The notes: generated by a model not told the origin, from the letters alone. Shown: positions 1 to 11,395, numbered from the stretch's first letter. The stretch is DNA of 64,000 nt from Micrasema longulum (GCA_022494885.1 JAGVSM010004951.1:30028-94027); one strand, 5' to 3'. Numbers and translations are program-made.

Positions 1-480
1 TAAACATCGCTGATGAGCGGACATAGAGTTTAACTGCATTTTTGTTCATTTTACGATTTATATGTGTTCCGTATAAAACAGCATTTATCGATATTATTCC
101 TGGCCGATTACCACCCTTCTCTTGACTCATCCTTATGGTGCCTACCTAATACCAAGATAGAAGATTTATAAAAATAGAACATTTCTATTATAAACAAAAA
201 TTTTACATTACATTAATAAGAATTCTTGGAATGGTCGCGCGTCATTGTAAAAGTTGTTATCATAAATCGTTTAATAATTCATGGTGAATTTTTATTATAA
301 TCTGCAAAAATATCGAAGAATATTATCATCGTATCAAAGGTAGATCCATTCCCGTGCTCCTTTCTTTTATTCAAATACTGCAACTTTGTACAAAATTGAA
401 TGATATTCGGTTATACATTATACAATTCGCTTTTCGTCAATATGAGAAAATGTTACTTGTGTATGCCTGAATCAATTAAA

Positions 481-1025
481 AAATATACTTAAAAGTTTTA
501 TGTTACTAAAATAAAATTACTTTTAGACCGGCAGATAACGCTATTTCAAATTTAGTTCTCATATAAAGACTAAGTATTGAAATACCGGTACCAAAAAGGG
601 CTGGTATGAAGGTAATAAAAACGTAAATAAGATATTGTTATAAATTGAATTTTATAACCAGAATTATCTTCATTTAATAAAAAAGAGTATACAATTCTAT
701 TAAAAAAAAGGTTTCAACTAAAATATTTCAATTTTTTTTTTTTAAATACCTATTACCGAAGGCACCATTTTACGTAGAAATAAAGGAAAATGTCACAAAA
801 ATGTATGTGATTCAAAATGCTTTTATTTCTTTTCAAAAACAAAAAATAAGATTTTGCTTCGGCCACTTTCATGGTCAATCTTCAAATAATTACGACAAAT
901 TTTAGTTCAATACTTAGTCTTTATATGATAACCCAGATACCTAAGTTTAATTTAAATTTGAAATGGCGTAATCTGCCGGTCTAAAAGTATTTTTTTTAGT
1001 AACATAAAACTTTCAAGTATATTTT
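481..1025. repeat. Foldback MITE with about 100-bp inverted arms
   Basis: The left arm (481-583) returns as its reverse complement at 906-1025. Shared blocks include the 'taaaagttttatgttactaa' type end, 'agaccggcag' and 'ttagtctttatat'. The centre is AT-rich with no open frame. This is the layout of a non-autonomous DNA transposon with long terminal inverted repeats; no superfamily or clear target duplication could be assigned. Confidence 0.7.
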
Positions 1026-1155
1026 TTAAAAGAAATACCTTTAAAAATTATTGTTCTTATCTAATTTATGTTTTTTTTTTAAAAATTATTATTGCGCGAA
1101 TAAAAAAAAACATTCGTTTTAAAATGGCAAAATCGTATGATTTCCTCATTTTGCA

Positions 1156-1186
1156 TTTTGTCTTCTGGTTACACCAGAAGACAAAA
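1156..1186. repeat. Perfect 14-bp-arm hairpin
   Basis: TTTTGTCTTCTGGT is followed by TAC and the exact reverse complement ACCAGAAGACAAAA. It stands alone in AT-rich DNA just downstream of the foldback element ending near 1025. Function unknown. Confidence 0.6.
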
Positions 1187-1386
1187 TTCGTTAAATAAAT
1201 ATTTTACATTCGAATTTTATGAATTAAGAATTTCTTAGAACTCTTGTACGCTTAGCTTAATTTAGTTTAAAATGGTATGTTGGACAAAATCGAACTAGAG
1301 CCACGATATTACTCCGCATAACTCCACTCCACCTATGCATTTGAGACCGACTAATTATTACGCAGGATGGTTAGTCGATTTATAGT

Positions 1387-1590
1387 ATTTTACACTTATT
1401 TGTTTATAAATTTGTATAATCCACTTTAATTTTTTTAATTACACTTCAACCGGTTTCGGGGTTACTACCTCATCGTCAGGAATTTAACTAACTTATAATT
1501 ACACGCGCTGCTATTAATATAATAAAATATTGTATGAAAAAAAAATAATAAAGTGGTTTATACAAATTTATAAACAAATAAGTGTAAAAT
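1387..1590 (-). repeat. Compact inverted-repeat element enclosing a hammerhead-like motif
   Basis: A 42-bp arm at 1387-1428 ('ttttacacttatttg...') reappears almost exactly inverted at 1549-1590. Between them, on the minus strand, lies a hammerhead-like core (see 1445-1483). No protein remnant is present. It looks like a solo, minimal copy of the Penelope-like terminal repeats seen at 3467-4603 and 44335-45065; that assignment is inference from shared architecture and the ACCGGT palindrome. Confidence 0.6.
1445..1483 (-). ncRNA. Hammerhead-ribozyme-like motif (degenerate)
   Basis: On the minus strand the order is TTC (stem I), CTGACGA, T, GAGG / loop / CCCC (stem II with one A-C mismatch), GAAA, the palindrome ACCGGT overlapping its last A, a U at the predicted cleavage position, and GAA (stem I partner). 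The invariant core bases are present. Stem I is only 3 bp and one extra base separates the core from stem II, so activity is doubtful. Confidence 0.5.
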
Positions 1591-2027
1591 GTCATACAAC
1601 AAAGTGAAAAATGTTTATGATAACCATAATAGATTTATAGTGTTATTTAGACTGCAAGTGTTTTTCGTTAAATTTTCCAATCTTTATAAATAATGTAATA
1701 AATTTCACTAGATAAGAAAAATCAAAAGATAGATTCAATTATTTTAATATTTAGTATGTACGTTTTTATCAATAGTAACTCGTTTACGCACGTCCCATTT
1801 TTTATATTCGTCGGTAATCAGCATTACACAGAAAATAATGTTGTTAACTTTGGCAGCCGGCTTCTGGCTGGTTTGTTTGTTTTGGAGCAAATTCCTCTCG
1901 TCCCTATTAATTATATGTAGGGCGAATTTTAAACATATTTCATTAAAATTAAATTAATTAGATTGAGTAAACATATACTGTAAGATTTTAAATGAATTGT
2001 GTCTGTCGATTATCAGATTGAAACCTA

Positions 2028-2698
2028 TCTTTATATATAAAATTCCTCTGTACGTGTGATGTCACCGTACTCCTCCTAAACGGCTTAACCGATTTACGTG
2101 CTGTTTTCAGAGAAATGTAGATCTTTGCGCTGTGCGTGTTCGTAGATATTAAAATCTTCAATCGAATATGTAAAAATGAAGAAAGGAGCATAAATATTTT
2201 ATTCATCGATCTACCAGGGTTGCATTCGAGGAGAATGCATTTACAAAAAAATGGAAAGAAAGCTAGTTTTTTGTGAATAAAAAAGTTTTTTTTTTAATGT
2301 TTATAAACAGAATTTGTTTTTTGTGGATCTCTATCAGATTATTTACTTAAATTCCTTATAATTTCAACCCATTTATTCCTTTTTTGGATTTTTGGTAACA
2401 CTAAAATAAAATTAAGTTCAATACATTTTTAAAAATCGTATTCCTAAATAAGTACACCCCTCTGTTGGTTAGAAGACCTGAGTTTGACGTTTGCAAAAAG
2501 AATGCCATATTTGAAAAAATATTTACTTTATGTTTTGGAATACAACCATAAACAAGTACCTAGGTACCTACTTAAATTTATTATTTAAATATTTTCAATT
2601 TTTAGTTTTGGAATTTACTCAAGTATCTAAGTACCTACTTATAAATGAAAAGTCTTTTGCCAACGTTCGGGCAGGACAACGTCTGTCGGGTTCGCTAG
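2028..2698 (+). mobile_element. Non-autonomous Helitron
   Basis: It begins TCTTTATATATAAAATTC and continues with an 'aaacggcttaaccgattt' segment, which resembles the known 5' end of lepidopteran Helitrons. It ends '...gtcgggttcgCTAG', with a short GACA/TGTC stem just before the CTAG, preceded by A at 2027 and followed by T at 2699, as expected for insertion between A and T. No Rep/helicase coding is present, so it would need enzymes from an autonomous copy. Confidence 0.72.
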
Positions 2699-2699
2699 T

Positions 2700-3395
2700 T
2701 GTTTATAATTTTTTTTTTTAAAACATAAAAAATATTTTTAAATCCTAATTATTTTTATATATCCACAGAAATTAATTCATGTCTGAAAGAATTAATCATA
2801 TTATGAACAAATAATCGAAAAATGTTCCAATTCAAGCAACGCTCTGCATATAACTTGCGATTTTAGATTCAATGGAACGTCGCTATCCAAACAAAGACAT
2901 TACCATATTATTATACCTGCTATTTTCAGGAGTTGTTTTAGCCCCGCGGCGATTATTTCAGGAACTGAAAATGAATTCAAATTCTCCGCAGTAAAACCTG
3001 AAACATGTGTCAGGGAAAGCTGGTTTGTTAAATTCAAACCGCTTCTGTTAAATTATAATTTGCTCATGTTGGATTCCGGGTTGGAATAATGCCAGTGCTT
3101 GGGATTAAGGAAAACGTTGATTTATGCGAGTTTTAGAGCGCACAATACAAATATTATTACCGCTTCCCAGAATAAGGAATAAAATTCATCATCACTTCTA
3201 CAAACTTGTTCGCAGTATTTTTTTTTACAAAAAGTTGTAGATTATTTGTGTAGTTTAATTATGTTAATTACATTACATTATGATAGAAATATATCGCACC
3301 CCTATAAAGAGCCACAAATCCAAATGCGTCAAACTGAGACAAACTTAAATTTTGCAATAAAACTAACTGGTCCATGAAGAAGTTTAAAAATTAGA
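2700..3395. other. AT-rich stretch, no feature recognised
   Basis: No convincing open frame, RNA gene or repeat structure was seen here. It separates the Helitron from a short MITE fragment near 3396. Confidence 0.4.
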
Positions 3396-3462
3396 AAATT
3401 GTTTTCAGGCGTTGCCTAGTATGTTAAAAAAATTCAATCAGATGAATCTCTTTCCAACAATA
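3396..3462. repeat. Fragment of the 6582-7039 MITE family
   Basis: 'ttgttttcaggcgttgccta' followed by 'gatgaatctc' matches the interior of the intact copy near 6768-6822. Only this internal piece survives. Confidence 0.5.
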
Positions 3463-3605
3463 AAAACTTAATTAAAACTAATGTCTGAGCACCCGATGAA
3501 AAACTATTATTTTATATTAATCATATTTAAAGCATTGAATTTGTGGTCTTACATTTTACCAAATGTTATTTGATATTTGTATAAAACCACTTACCGGCTT
3601 TTCTA

Positions 3606-3647
3606 TGTCTACCGGTTTCGAGACGTATCCGTCTCTTCGTCAGGACA
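3606..3647 (-). ncRNA. Hammerhead-ribozyme-like motif, PLE family 1
   Basis: Minus strand order: TGTC, CTGACGA, A, GAGACG-GATA-CGTCTC, GAAA, palindrome ACCGGT overlapping the last A, A, GACA. TGTC/GACA form stem I (4 bp) and GAGACG/CGTCTC a perfect 6-bp stem II. ACCGGT replaces stem III and could pair between two molecules. Cleavage would fall between the A and GACA. One unpaired A lies between the core and stem II, unlike the textbook hammerhead. Confidence 0.7.
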
Positions 3648-4335
3648 CCAACTAAGCAAATATGCAAAACCCACTATACACCTTCCCCGTAGTTGTAGCA
3701 CAAAAATATACACCATAGTTGTAGCACAAAAATATAACGACATGCATTTTAATAAGCACATGCACTGATTAGGACAAACATGCACTGATTAAATTATGAA
3801 CATATTTTATTTTATTTATTTCGAATACAAACAGATGTACAGGTTAAATGAATATTTAAAATAAATAAATATATATAATGTATACATAGTAGGGCCTGCC
3901 ATCCAATTATATGTATTCACTAAATAATACTGTAGTAAAGCGACGACGGCTTGAAGTTTAAACTATATAAATAATAAATATACTTTATATTAAAATAAGA
4001 TAAATATGGACAAAACAAGGAGATAGTGGAAAGGAAAAGAAGGAAATTGATAAGGAGTGGTAAAGGATGATTGAAGGAAAGTGAGAGTGGAAAATTGCAT
4101 TTGATTTAATGATTAAATGAATTATGAATGAAGAGCATGAATCAAGCCTATTAATTCTCTTCTGTACATATTGTATGGAGTGTTAAATATATCAAGACTA
4201 TTAAATTTTTTATTAAATGTTTCACATATACGAGGGATTGTAGAATGTTTCCGATATTCCGATATTCTTTTGTTTGAGAATTAATGAAAAAAATAGAGTG
4301 GATAGAGGGAGGAGGTGAGTTTAATAGGGTGACCA

Positions 4336-4539
4336 TTACAGTGGAACATCGTATAAAGGACCATATTGGAAGTTTGTTTGATTATTGATCAAAGGAACAT
4401 TATTTTCTAAAGCTTTCCTAATGTGAAATATTTCCATATTATTTACTTTTAACCCTTTATTATTTGTATGTAAGATTTTAACTCGGTAAATGATTATATA
4501 CAAATATTTAATAACATTTATTAAAAATTTTGACCACAA
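4336..4539 (-). pseudogene. Penelope-like endonuclease C-terminus (remnant)
   Basis: The frame contains 'NNKGLKVNNMEIF' and 'NNVPLINNQTNFQYGPL', nearly the same as the end of the GIY-YIG endonuclease at 44614-44990. The catalytic GIY-YIG half is missing, so it cannot be functional. The stop lies beside a conserved 'ggtgaccatta' tract shared by both copies. Confidence 0.65.
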
Positions 4540-4603
4540 AGTTGATGCTTTAAATATTAATAATATTGAATAATCGGGTGCTCAGACATTAGTTTTAGTT
4601 AAG

Positions 4604-5640
4604 AATCAAATGGAAGAGTAAAAAAATTATATTAAATACAAATAAGATAATTAACATATATTATTTTGTTTTTGATGCTTTGAAAAATTAAAAATGTTAT
4701 TAAGAAGATAGAAAAGAAAAAAACTCAAAAAAACCAGATAAAGTGGTGAAAAAAAAATTAAAGTAGTAAAATAATACCATTAAAATTAAAGAATAGCCAT
4801 TTACTTGAATATATTTTAAACATAGGAAAAAATAAATACATGTATAAATAGTGTTTGCTCATAAATGTAATCAAAACAAGATAAAAAATAAAACAAAGTA
4901 AATCAAAAATTTCAATTCATATCTAAAGATTTTTTTACGCAAAATTAAAAAATAAAAGTACCCATTAAAATTAAGATCTAAAAAATTTAAATAAAATAAG
5001 AAAAAAAATTAAAGAAAAGGTTAACCTAAAAAAATAACAAAAATGTATTTGAGAGATAAGTGTTTATTTAAACTATGGAAACCAAGGAGTATTTTTTTTA
5101 TATTTTGATTCATGTTATGATTTCGTGTGACGCGTTTCAATCAATATTTAATTTGGAATCGATTCAACAGTTTCCTAACATCGTTAGCTGTCATTCTTTC
5201 ATTGCTGTTTTCTTAACTATAGAAAAGCTTTTAAACCACAAATCAACTATCGAATGGGCCATAATATACCCTTCGCCAGTTTCATAATTATTTTCACATT
5301 TCTTAGTCTTCACTCTAGTTTTGTTTGGTCTCCACTGAATTCAGCCCGACTAAAGCGACATTCCGTCACGAGCTTCCAAACAAACATTCTTGGGATTTAC
5401 ATTTCTTTTGCACGATAGTCTGTGTAGGGTGAAGCTATAATCATATCATGATTCACGGAATTCGAATGGTGAATATGGGGCTGACATGCCAACAAAAAAA
5501 TGCCTTCTGGTATGATTCCTCAAATTTCATTTAATGAAGACAAAATTTCAATCAATTTCTAGCGGGGAGTAACACATGTGTATTTTAATTTTTTTAATTT
5601 TATTTTATTAGGTAATTCAACAAAGATTCATAATAGAAAA
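4604..5640. other. AT-rich stretch, no gene recognised
   Basis: A 70-codon open frame at 5075-5287 has no recognisable domain and looks like chance. No repeat arms or RNA gene were identified. Confidence 0.4.
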
Positions 5641-6130
5641 CATACAATTTGAAAGCATTCGTCGATACAATTTGACATGCATATATTTCTTCAATTATAA
5701 AATTACACAAAATAGATTTATATATTAAGATGTAATACATATTTTTGAATATTTTTTTATACAGGATACAATGCAATAAAAAATAAGTTGTACGTGTGTA
5801 CTTATTGAATAAGATTTATTCCTAAGAGATTATTCGCAAAAGCTGAGAGAGTATCATGAAAAATGTCAATTTTATTGTTTCGGCAGTATATATTATATTC
5901 CCGACACATGCGGGCCAAAGGTGTGTGGTATGTAGCGTTATTTGAAAACAAAGGCAATTGAAATGTTTCCCGATGTCTGAGTGTTCTCAATACCACATTT
6001 ATTTGTATTTTATTAAGGAGGTTAGTATCTACTTTGTAGTTTAATATTTTATAGAGAAATTTTATATCGAAAACAACGCGGCGTTTTATCAGAGAATTAA
6101 AATGAAAAAGAGTTAGAAGTTGTGTGTTTA
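5640..6130 (-). mobile_element. LINE 3' fragment (Jockey/CR1 type), minus strand
   Basis: The minus-strand frame 5802-5996 has 'FQLPLFSNNATYHTPLARMC', the usual C-terminal block after the reverse transcriptase of Jockey/CR1-type LINEs ('NSPLxRMCxxYN'). The rest of the element is truncated, as expected for 5'-incomplete retrotransposition. Confidence 0.6.
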
Positions 6131-6282
6131 TAATGAAAATACATTTAACAGTATAGTAATGAGTTTGTAAAAATAGAATGGCAGAATTGGAATCACGATT
6201 CCATCCTTGTTTTGTGTTACATCAAATGTGTATATTTACTTCGGAACAATAATACGACTTTGTATATTTTCACATCAAATGA

Positions 6283-6544
6283 GTATATCTGTACCTCAGA
6301 GGCAGACGGATGCAAATCCGGAATTTGGTGAAATGACATTTCGATTTTCGTATCCAGTTTATGATATGTCCATTGATTTTGAAGAAATGTAAGTTTTATA
6401 ATAAAAGAACCAATGTATTATGATACTGAAAGTACAAATTAAAGCTAAAAATTACTTAGAAAAAGTAGATTCTTAATGCTTGTTTTGTTTTGAACATTTG
6501 ATGTTTGAATTTGCACCCGTCTGCCTCTGAAATACAGATATTTA
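6283..6544. repeat. Short MITE with inverted ends
   Basis: 'atctgtacctcagaggcaga' and 'cggatgcaaat' at the left recur inverted at about 6505-6544 ('atttgcacccgtctgcctct'). The interior has no coding. About 40-bp arms. Confidence 0.6.
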
Positions 6545-6581
6545 TCTAATAATTTTAAATGAACAGCGTTAAATTTACCTT

Positions 6582-7039
6582 CAAATTTGTTGCAACAAAG
6601 AGGGAAAAAACCTTTGAGATGGGAATATGGATGTCTTGGAATTTACAGGGCCTATGACCTGTCATTGGCTGGTTTACGTGGCCACTTTACGCACTGTGTT
6701 TAAGTGGCCACTTTACACAATTTTTATACTCTACCTGGTAAAAGAAGAAGCATAAAAATTGAAAAATTGTTTTCAGGCGTTGCCTAGTAGGTGAATTGGT
6801 TCAGCCGGATGAATCTCTCCCACATGAAAAAGGTTTTAGCTCTTTTACTTCACAAGAGTCAACAGATGGAAGAGTTGGGGAAATGTGGATGTTTAAACAA
6901 AGGCAGAATGGTGAATGTTACACAGTGTATTATGTGGCCATTTTAACCAGCCAATGACAGGCTATAAGCCCTGTAAATGCCTAGACTTTCATATTCCCAA
7001 CTCAAAGGTGTTTTCCCTCTCTGCTGCAACAAATTTGAA
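6582..7039. repeat. MITE with about 90-bp inverted ends (family C, full copy)
   Basis: 'ttcaaatttgttgcaacaaa' at the left and its inverse at the right frame the element. The arms also contain 'ccagccaatgacagg' and 'ccctgtaaatgc'. Partial relatives occur at 3396-3462, 48030-48215, 56795-56920 and 58548-58600, so this was an active family in this genome. Superfamily not assigned. Confidence 0.75.
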
Positions 7040-7390
7040 TAAATGAAATTTGATCTCTTTCAATTGAGATTTTTAAGTTTGCTTCTGATACATATTTTTT
7101 TCTTTAAAGGAAACATTTAGAAAGGTTACTTATTTAGAAAAAAGTCGCGATAGTCGAAATTTTTTGTTGTTAGTAAAAACAGAGGTGTAAATTTCAATAA
7201 AGTCTTAAAAAGCTTAAATCACTAAAGGCAGACAGAATGTATTTTCAGTTAAGGCAATTTTTTTAAGTGTGACATTTTTCTTCCTAAAAACAACATGTTA
7301 AAAAATATCTTGTTGTATAACTTACGTCTATTTGACATTCAATTTTGAAGGCTAGTTCTCAAATAAAATAATATATGTAACGTAAAAGTG

Positions 7391-7870
7391 TCGGCCTCGT
7401 CGTTTAGTGAGCATCGCATTCGCCTACAATGTATGAGGTCTCGAGCTCGATTCCCGCCATGGTTGAAATGAAATATTTTTTATTATTTTTATTTTTTATT
7501 AAAAAAAAATATATATGCTTTCTTATAATTTACGCAAATATTTAGTTTTGAGGGCCATTTTCAACGAGTTGTATATAACTCACTTTTAGAAAATGGGAAA
7601 AAATTGGGGTAGAGTGGGATTCGAACCACGGACCTTTGATCCGTGAGTCCGAGACACTAGCCACGGGACCGCAACCTGATTTAAATTTATTTTTAAAAAT
7701 ATGTATTTGTACACTAGAATATTTCATAGTCATTGGATTGGCACCTGAAGCGTAAGATTGATAACCTTACCTTTATGTGACAGAAAAAAATATCAAAACA
7801 CGCTACGATTGGTGAACCATTTCAGTGCCCTATGCACTATTAGGAGCGGAAAGGAAACGATGATGAACGT
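7391..7870 (+). mobile_element. tRNA-derived SINE (S2), split by another SINE
   Basis: The head 'gcattcgcctacaatg...gagctcgattccc' has a tRNA-like A box and a B box (RNA polymerase III internal promoter). The body resumes at about 7730 with 'ggcacctgaagcgtaag' and ends near 'aaacgatgatg'. The same order is found at 40965-41315 and 63525-63840. The interruption is the S1 SINE at 7535-7682. Confidence 0.65.
7535..7682 (-). mobile_element. tRNA-derived SINE (S1), minus strand
   Basis: Read on the minus strand it starts 'ggttgcggtcccgtggctag', carries the B box GGTTCGAATCCC, and ends 'gttgaaaatggccctcaaaa'. Copies of the same family lie at 14605-14742 (minus), 26468-26600 (plus) and 46444-46560 (plus). 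It was inserted into the older S2 SINE. Confidence 0.75.
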
Positions 7871-8279
7871 AAAAGCAAAAACAATACCTTGTAGAGCAAA
7901 AATTTTTCCTTGAAAATGATGTATAACCGTTTTATTTTTTGTGCTCATTTCGTCGTCCATTTTTCAAAAAGGCGTGTATCGAATTCGTTAATTTTTAAAA
8001 CGACTTTTTAAGAATTTGTGTGGAAATTTTACGCGTTTAAAAATAATATAAAAACAATCTTACTGTATTTTGCTGGGTTTTTTTATATTATTAGTATGAT
8101 GCCCATTTATTCCATAAATGTAACAAAATTTTTATTAAAACAGTTATGACTAAATTTTAACTAAAAACGGGATACGCCTTATTGAAAGATGGACGACGAT
8201 TTTTAAGTTTTGAATAAAACGGACCAATAATCGAACCCTTAAGCATAGTATTCGAACACCCCAACCATTACTACACGCT

Positions 8280-8720
8280 ACGAATCCAGTTACCGACGAG
8301 CTTTCAACATCTAGCTGTTTCAATTCGAGTTCGTTTGTCCGAATTGAGTCGTTTTCTGTACCGATATGGTTTCTGAAATCTCCGCCAGTTTGTATCAGAA
8401 CTCCCGTCTTTTCTTCGGTGCAGTTCGCTCGGCGCGCACAATAGTCGAATGCCTCGCATTCCCGGTCGGCGTCTTCCTCTTCCTGGCCGCCGGTGCATCA
8501 ACAATAGCCGGCCGGGTGTTCGACCTCGCACCCCGGAGAGCCGCACGTCTAGTATCTCGTAAAGAGCATAAGTTCCACGCTGACTGACTCACACTGCTAC
8601 CGGTTATTAATATATCGCTAGTCATTTTCCGATGCACGCGTGCTTCGACGCTGACTTCGGTTGCATAACTCGCCGTGTTATTTATTACTGCACAATGCTC
8701 TAACTTGGCGATCTATTCGT
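8280..8720. promoter_or_regulatory. GC- and CpG-rich island, possible promoter/first exon
   Basis: In an otherwise very AT-rich region this 440-bp block is markedly GC-rich with many CpGs. Both strands hold open frames (plus 8366-8587; minus 8395-8637 and 8304-8546). An initiator-like 'ATCCAGTT' is at about 8284. The composition suggests a promoter or 5' exon rather than a transposon, but no splice link to the gene at 25703 could be made. Confidence 0.35.
8366..8587 (+). CDS. Uncertain 73-codon frame in the GC-rich island
   Basis: The ATG has G at -3 and G at +4. The product would have a hydrophobic stretch (about residues 27-50, 'IVECLAFPVGVFLFLAAGAS') followed by a basic tail. It is not recognised. 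Overlapping open frames on the other strand show that GC richness alone could explain it, so this is a candidate only. Confidence 0.22.
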   Translation: MVSEISASLYQNSRLFFGAVRSARTIVECLAFPVGVFLFLAAGASTIAGRVFDLAPRRAARLVSRKEHKFHAD

Positions 8721-10377
8721 ATCGTCACGTAAACTCCTATGATTTACTGATATGAGAGTTTGATAATTTTGTTAGTTTTTGGTCGGTCAAAGAACCTACG
8801 ACTGTTTGCATTCTTTTCAGTTTAAACTGAAAGTAAGCATAGTAGAACTCCAACTATTTGAACTCCGACTATCCGAATCGCTGGGGCGAACCGTATATAG
8901 AAGCGATTATGCGCAGCTGACCATTATATTTGACTTACCATAATAATGTTTTACTGTAACATTATTTACAGAAAAACAAATAAATAACGACTATTTATAT
9001 TAAATCATTTCCACCGTTTGTATTTTTATCCTAATAAAAATATTAATATTAATAAAACGCCTGCGGTGAGTCAAGAAACTAGCCGATTATTTCAGCTTAT
9101 TTTCCATACAAATAAGTATACTATATTTTGAATGTCTTAACCTCTGTGCGGGTTTTTTCACAAATTATTTGAAGAAGCTTGAATTGGAAAACAGTATTTC
9201 AAACATTATTTCTTATAGGCTATTTTTCTTTGAGATGGTACTTTTGACATAATTACTTTCATGCGTCAAATCGCAGAACATATTATGGTGCTCGACGCGG
9301 CCGTTTTTAGCACTATTAATTTTTAGAACAATCCGGTTAGTTGACATTTCAATTGAATACCTAATATCGACTGAATTCATAGTGCTATTTTTAATATATT
9401 TTTTAGTGTTATGTATTAAAGTAATGGATAATTTATCTTTATAATAAGATACATCACGAAATTACGTCCTTTGAGTTGATTATATGAATAAGAGTTGTTG
9501 TATCACTCAGAACCATAGAAAAAAAAAACTTTATAGTATATATTACTTATATTATTTTATGTAACTTCTATGTAGGTACAAACACATGATATTTTTTTAA
9601 AGCTTACCTGTAAATAAAATCACCATTAGCCACTGCCGAATCGCTGATTCTCCGAATAGGTTTCAGAATCAGTCGAAAACGGATAATGACAGTCTTTTCA
9701 AACAGCTTACTTCGACCGAGATGTTTTTTTATTTTTTTATTTATAAATCATATAACACAAAGTATTTTACAAGTATAATACGTTGGATTACATTCCCAGG
9801 AGTTACAACAACTCAATTCGGGACGTAAATAATATTAGCATTTAGAAAATAACACATATTGAGAACAACAAAGAAACAATCAAGTTTAGCACCTTTATAA
9901 CTAAATATACAACAACAATATATACTCCTAAAACCTTTTCTTACACAAGTAGAATAAATATACATAAAAAACGCTTTTAATAATAAAAAAAGTAGTGAAT
10001 CCACTAAGATAGATAAGGTCATTAACATCACATGCCATGCAGATGAAGCTGCCATGGTGATGATGAGAACATATCCATATCAGTTAGTAAACATCTGGAT
10101 GCCTAAGAAATGTCGTATAGTACAATGAACAGATGCTTATTGGAAACATAATTCGGATATACAAAACGTGTGTCAGACCAAATCATGGTGTATACAACAG
10201 TTAAGCAAGCAATGATTTTCATTGACAGTGCGGTAGGTACATACTGTACTGCACTTGTAACTACGCTTAACATCTAAAAGTGTTGCTTTTTCATTTAATT
10301 AATTAAACGCTTATTTTTCATTTTCAATCGTACATTTTCAACAAACACACAGTAATTAATTTAAATAAACCCTTTTT
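8721..10377. other. AT-rich stretch, probable old repeats only
   Basis: No gene was recognised. The segment from about 9725 ('ttatttataaatcatataac') looks like the 3' end of a minus-strand LINE, but no protein block confirms it. Confidence 0.35.
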
Positions 10378-10490
10378 TCGAGACGAGTGTTCTCGACTCG
10401 ATGGCTGCTATCGGGTTAAAATCCAGCATTTGATTTAACAGGGCAGTGCCCTGTGCACCACTGGGTGCAGAAAGGGAGATGATGATGATT
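10378..10490 (+). mobile_element. 3' part of an S2-type SINE
   Basis: 'cgactcgatggctgctat' and the end 'aaagggagatgatgatga' match the S2 body and tail at 63525-63840. The tRNA-like head is missing. Confidence 0.45.
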
Positions 10491-10639
10491 TACAAGTACG
10501 ATTAAAATAAAATCCACAAAAAAATGTTATGACAGTAAAATAATGACATCGAGTCTAGATCTAGGCCCGTATTACAATGAAAAGTAAACATTTATCTTCA
10601 ATTTTATCTACAAACTAAAATTAAGTTTTCTGTATGAAA

Positions 10640-11395
10640 AGTCTCTAGGATGTATGATGTATGCCTGGAGAGTGAATTGGCGATGAACGAAAGTAAGTCA
10701 AAAGTGATGGCTTTTAAAAGGGGAAGTGAGGTTACTGACTGCATAATAAATGTAAACAAGAATGTCTTGAACAAGTAGAAGAATTTGTGTATCTGGGAAG
10801 CATGTTTTCAAGAAATGGAAGAGTAGAAAAAGATGTTGAAAGGAGAGTGAATGCGGGCAACAAAATGAACGGCGCACTAAGCACAGTAATTGCTAATAAA
10901 AATATGTCAATCGAAGCTAAACTGGCAGTGCACAACGGAGTTTTAGTCCCGACACATGTGTATGGAAGTGAAACATGGAACTGGCAGAGGAAGGATGAAA
11001 GCCGAGTGAACGCGGTTGAAATGCGATCTCTTAGACGAATGTGTGGGAAATCAATGTATGACAGGGTTACAAATGATAAAATCAGGCGAGAGTGTAAATC
11101 TGAGTCAAGTATAATTGATAAGATTAAGAAAGGGTCTCTGAAATGGTTTGGTCATATAGAACGAATGGACGACGAAAGAATGGTATAACAAGTAAATATG
11201 GCGAAAATGAACGGCAATGTGAGACGAGAACGACCAAAGAAGACGAGGCATGATCAAATAATCAAAATCTTGAGTCTGGTCATGTCAAAAGCAGACAGAA
11301 CCGAAGGGCATGTATGAATGTGGAAAAAGCTAGGAATGTATGCCAGGATAGACGTGTGTGGCGGTCCATTCTCCCTGCAGTAGTAGTATGGAAAA
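10640..11395 (+). mobile_element. LINE reverse-transcriptase C-terminal fragment (family L1)
   Basis: The open frame 10787-11188 reads 'YLGSMFSRNGRVEKDVERRV', 'GVLVPTHVYGSETWNWQ' and 'GSLKWFGHIERMDDERMV'. These are the thumb and post-RT blocks of a non-LTR retrotransposon; just upstream is a broken 'MNESKSKVMAFKRG' block. Stops and frameshifts flank it. Close relatives: 23223-23872 (plus), 40225-40760 (minus) and 52195-52870 (minus). The clade is not resolved. Confidence 0.75.

Larger units (their letters stand above)
3467..4603 (-). mobile_element. Penelope-like retroelement copy with inverted terminal repeats
   Basis: The ends are a 31-bp inverted repeat with one mismatch (3467-3497 and 4573-4603, core 'gtctgagcacccgat'). 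Homology continues inward: 'tttaaagca...tttgtggtc' after the left end recurs inverted before the right end. Inside, on the minus strand, are the C-terminal remnant of a GIY-YIG endonuclease (4336-4539) and, downstream of it, a hammerhead-like motif (3606-3647). Terminal repeats that can be inverted and carry hammerheads are a described trait of Penelope-like elements. No reverse transcriptase is left. Confidence 0.7.

Noticed and set aside
7610..7680. Possible tRNA gene on the minus strand (B box present)
   Set aside because: The same sequence with a shared non-tRNA body occurs at least four times; it is the head of a SINE and does not form a full cloverleaf.
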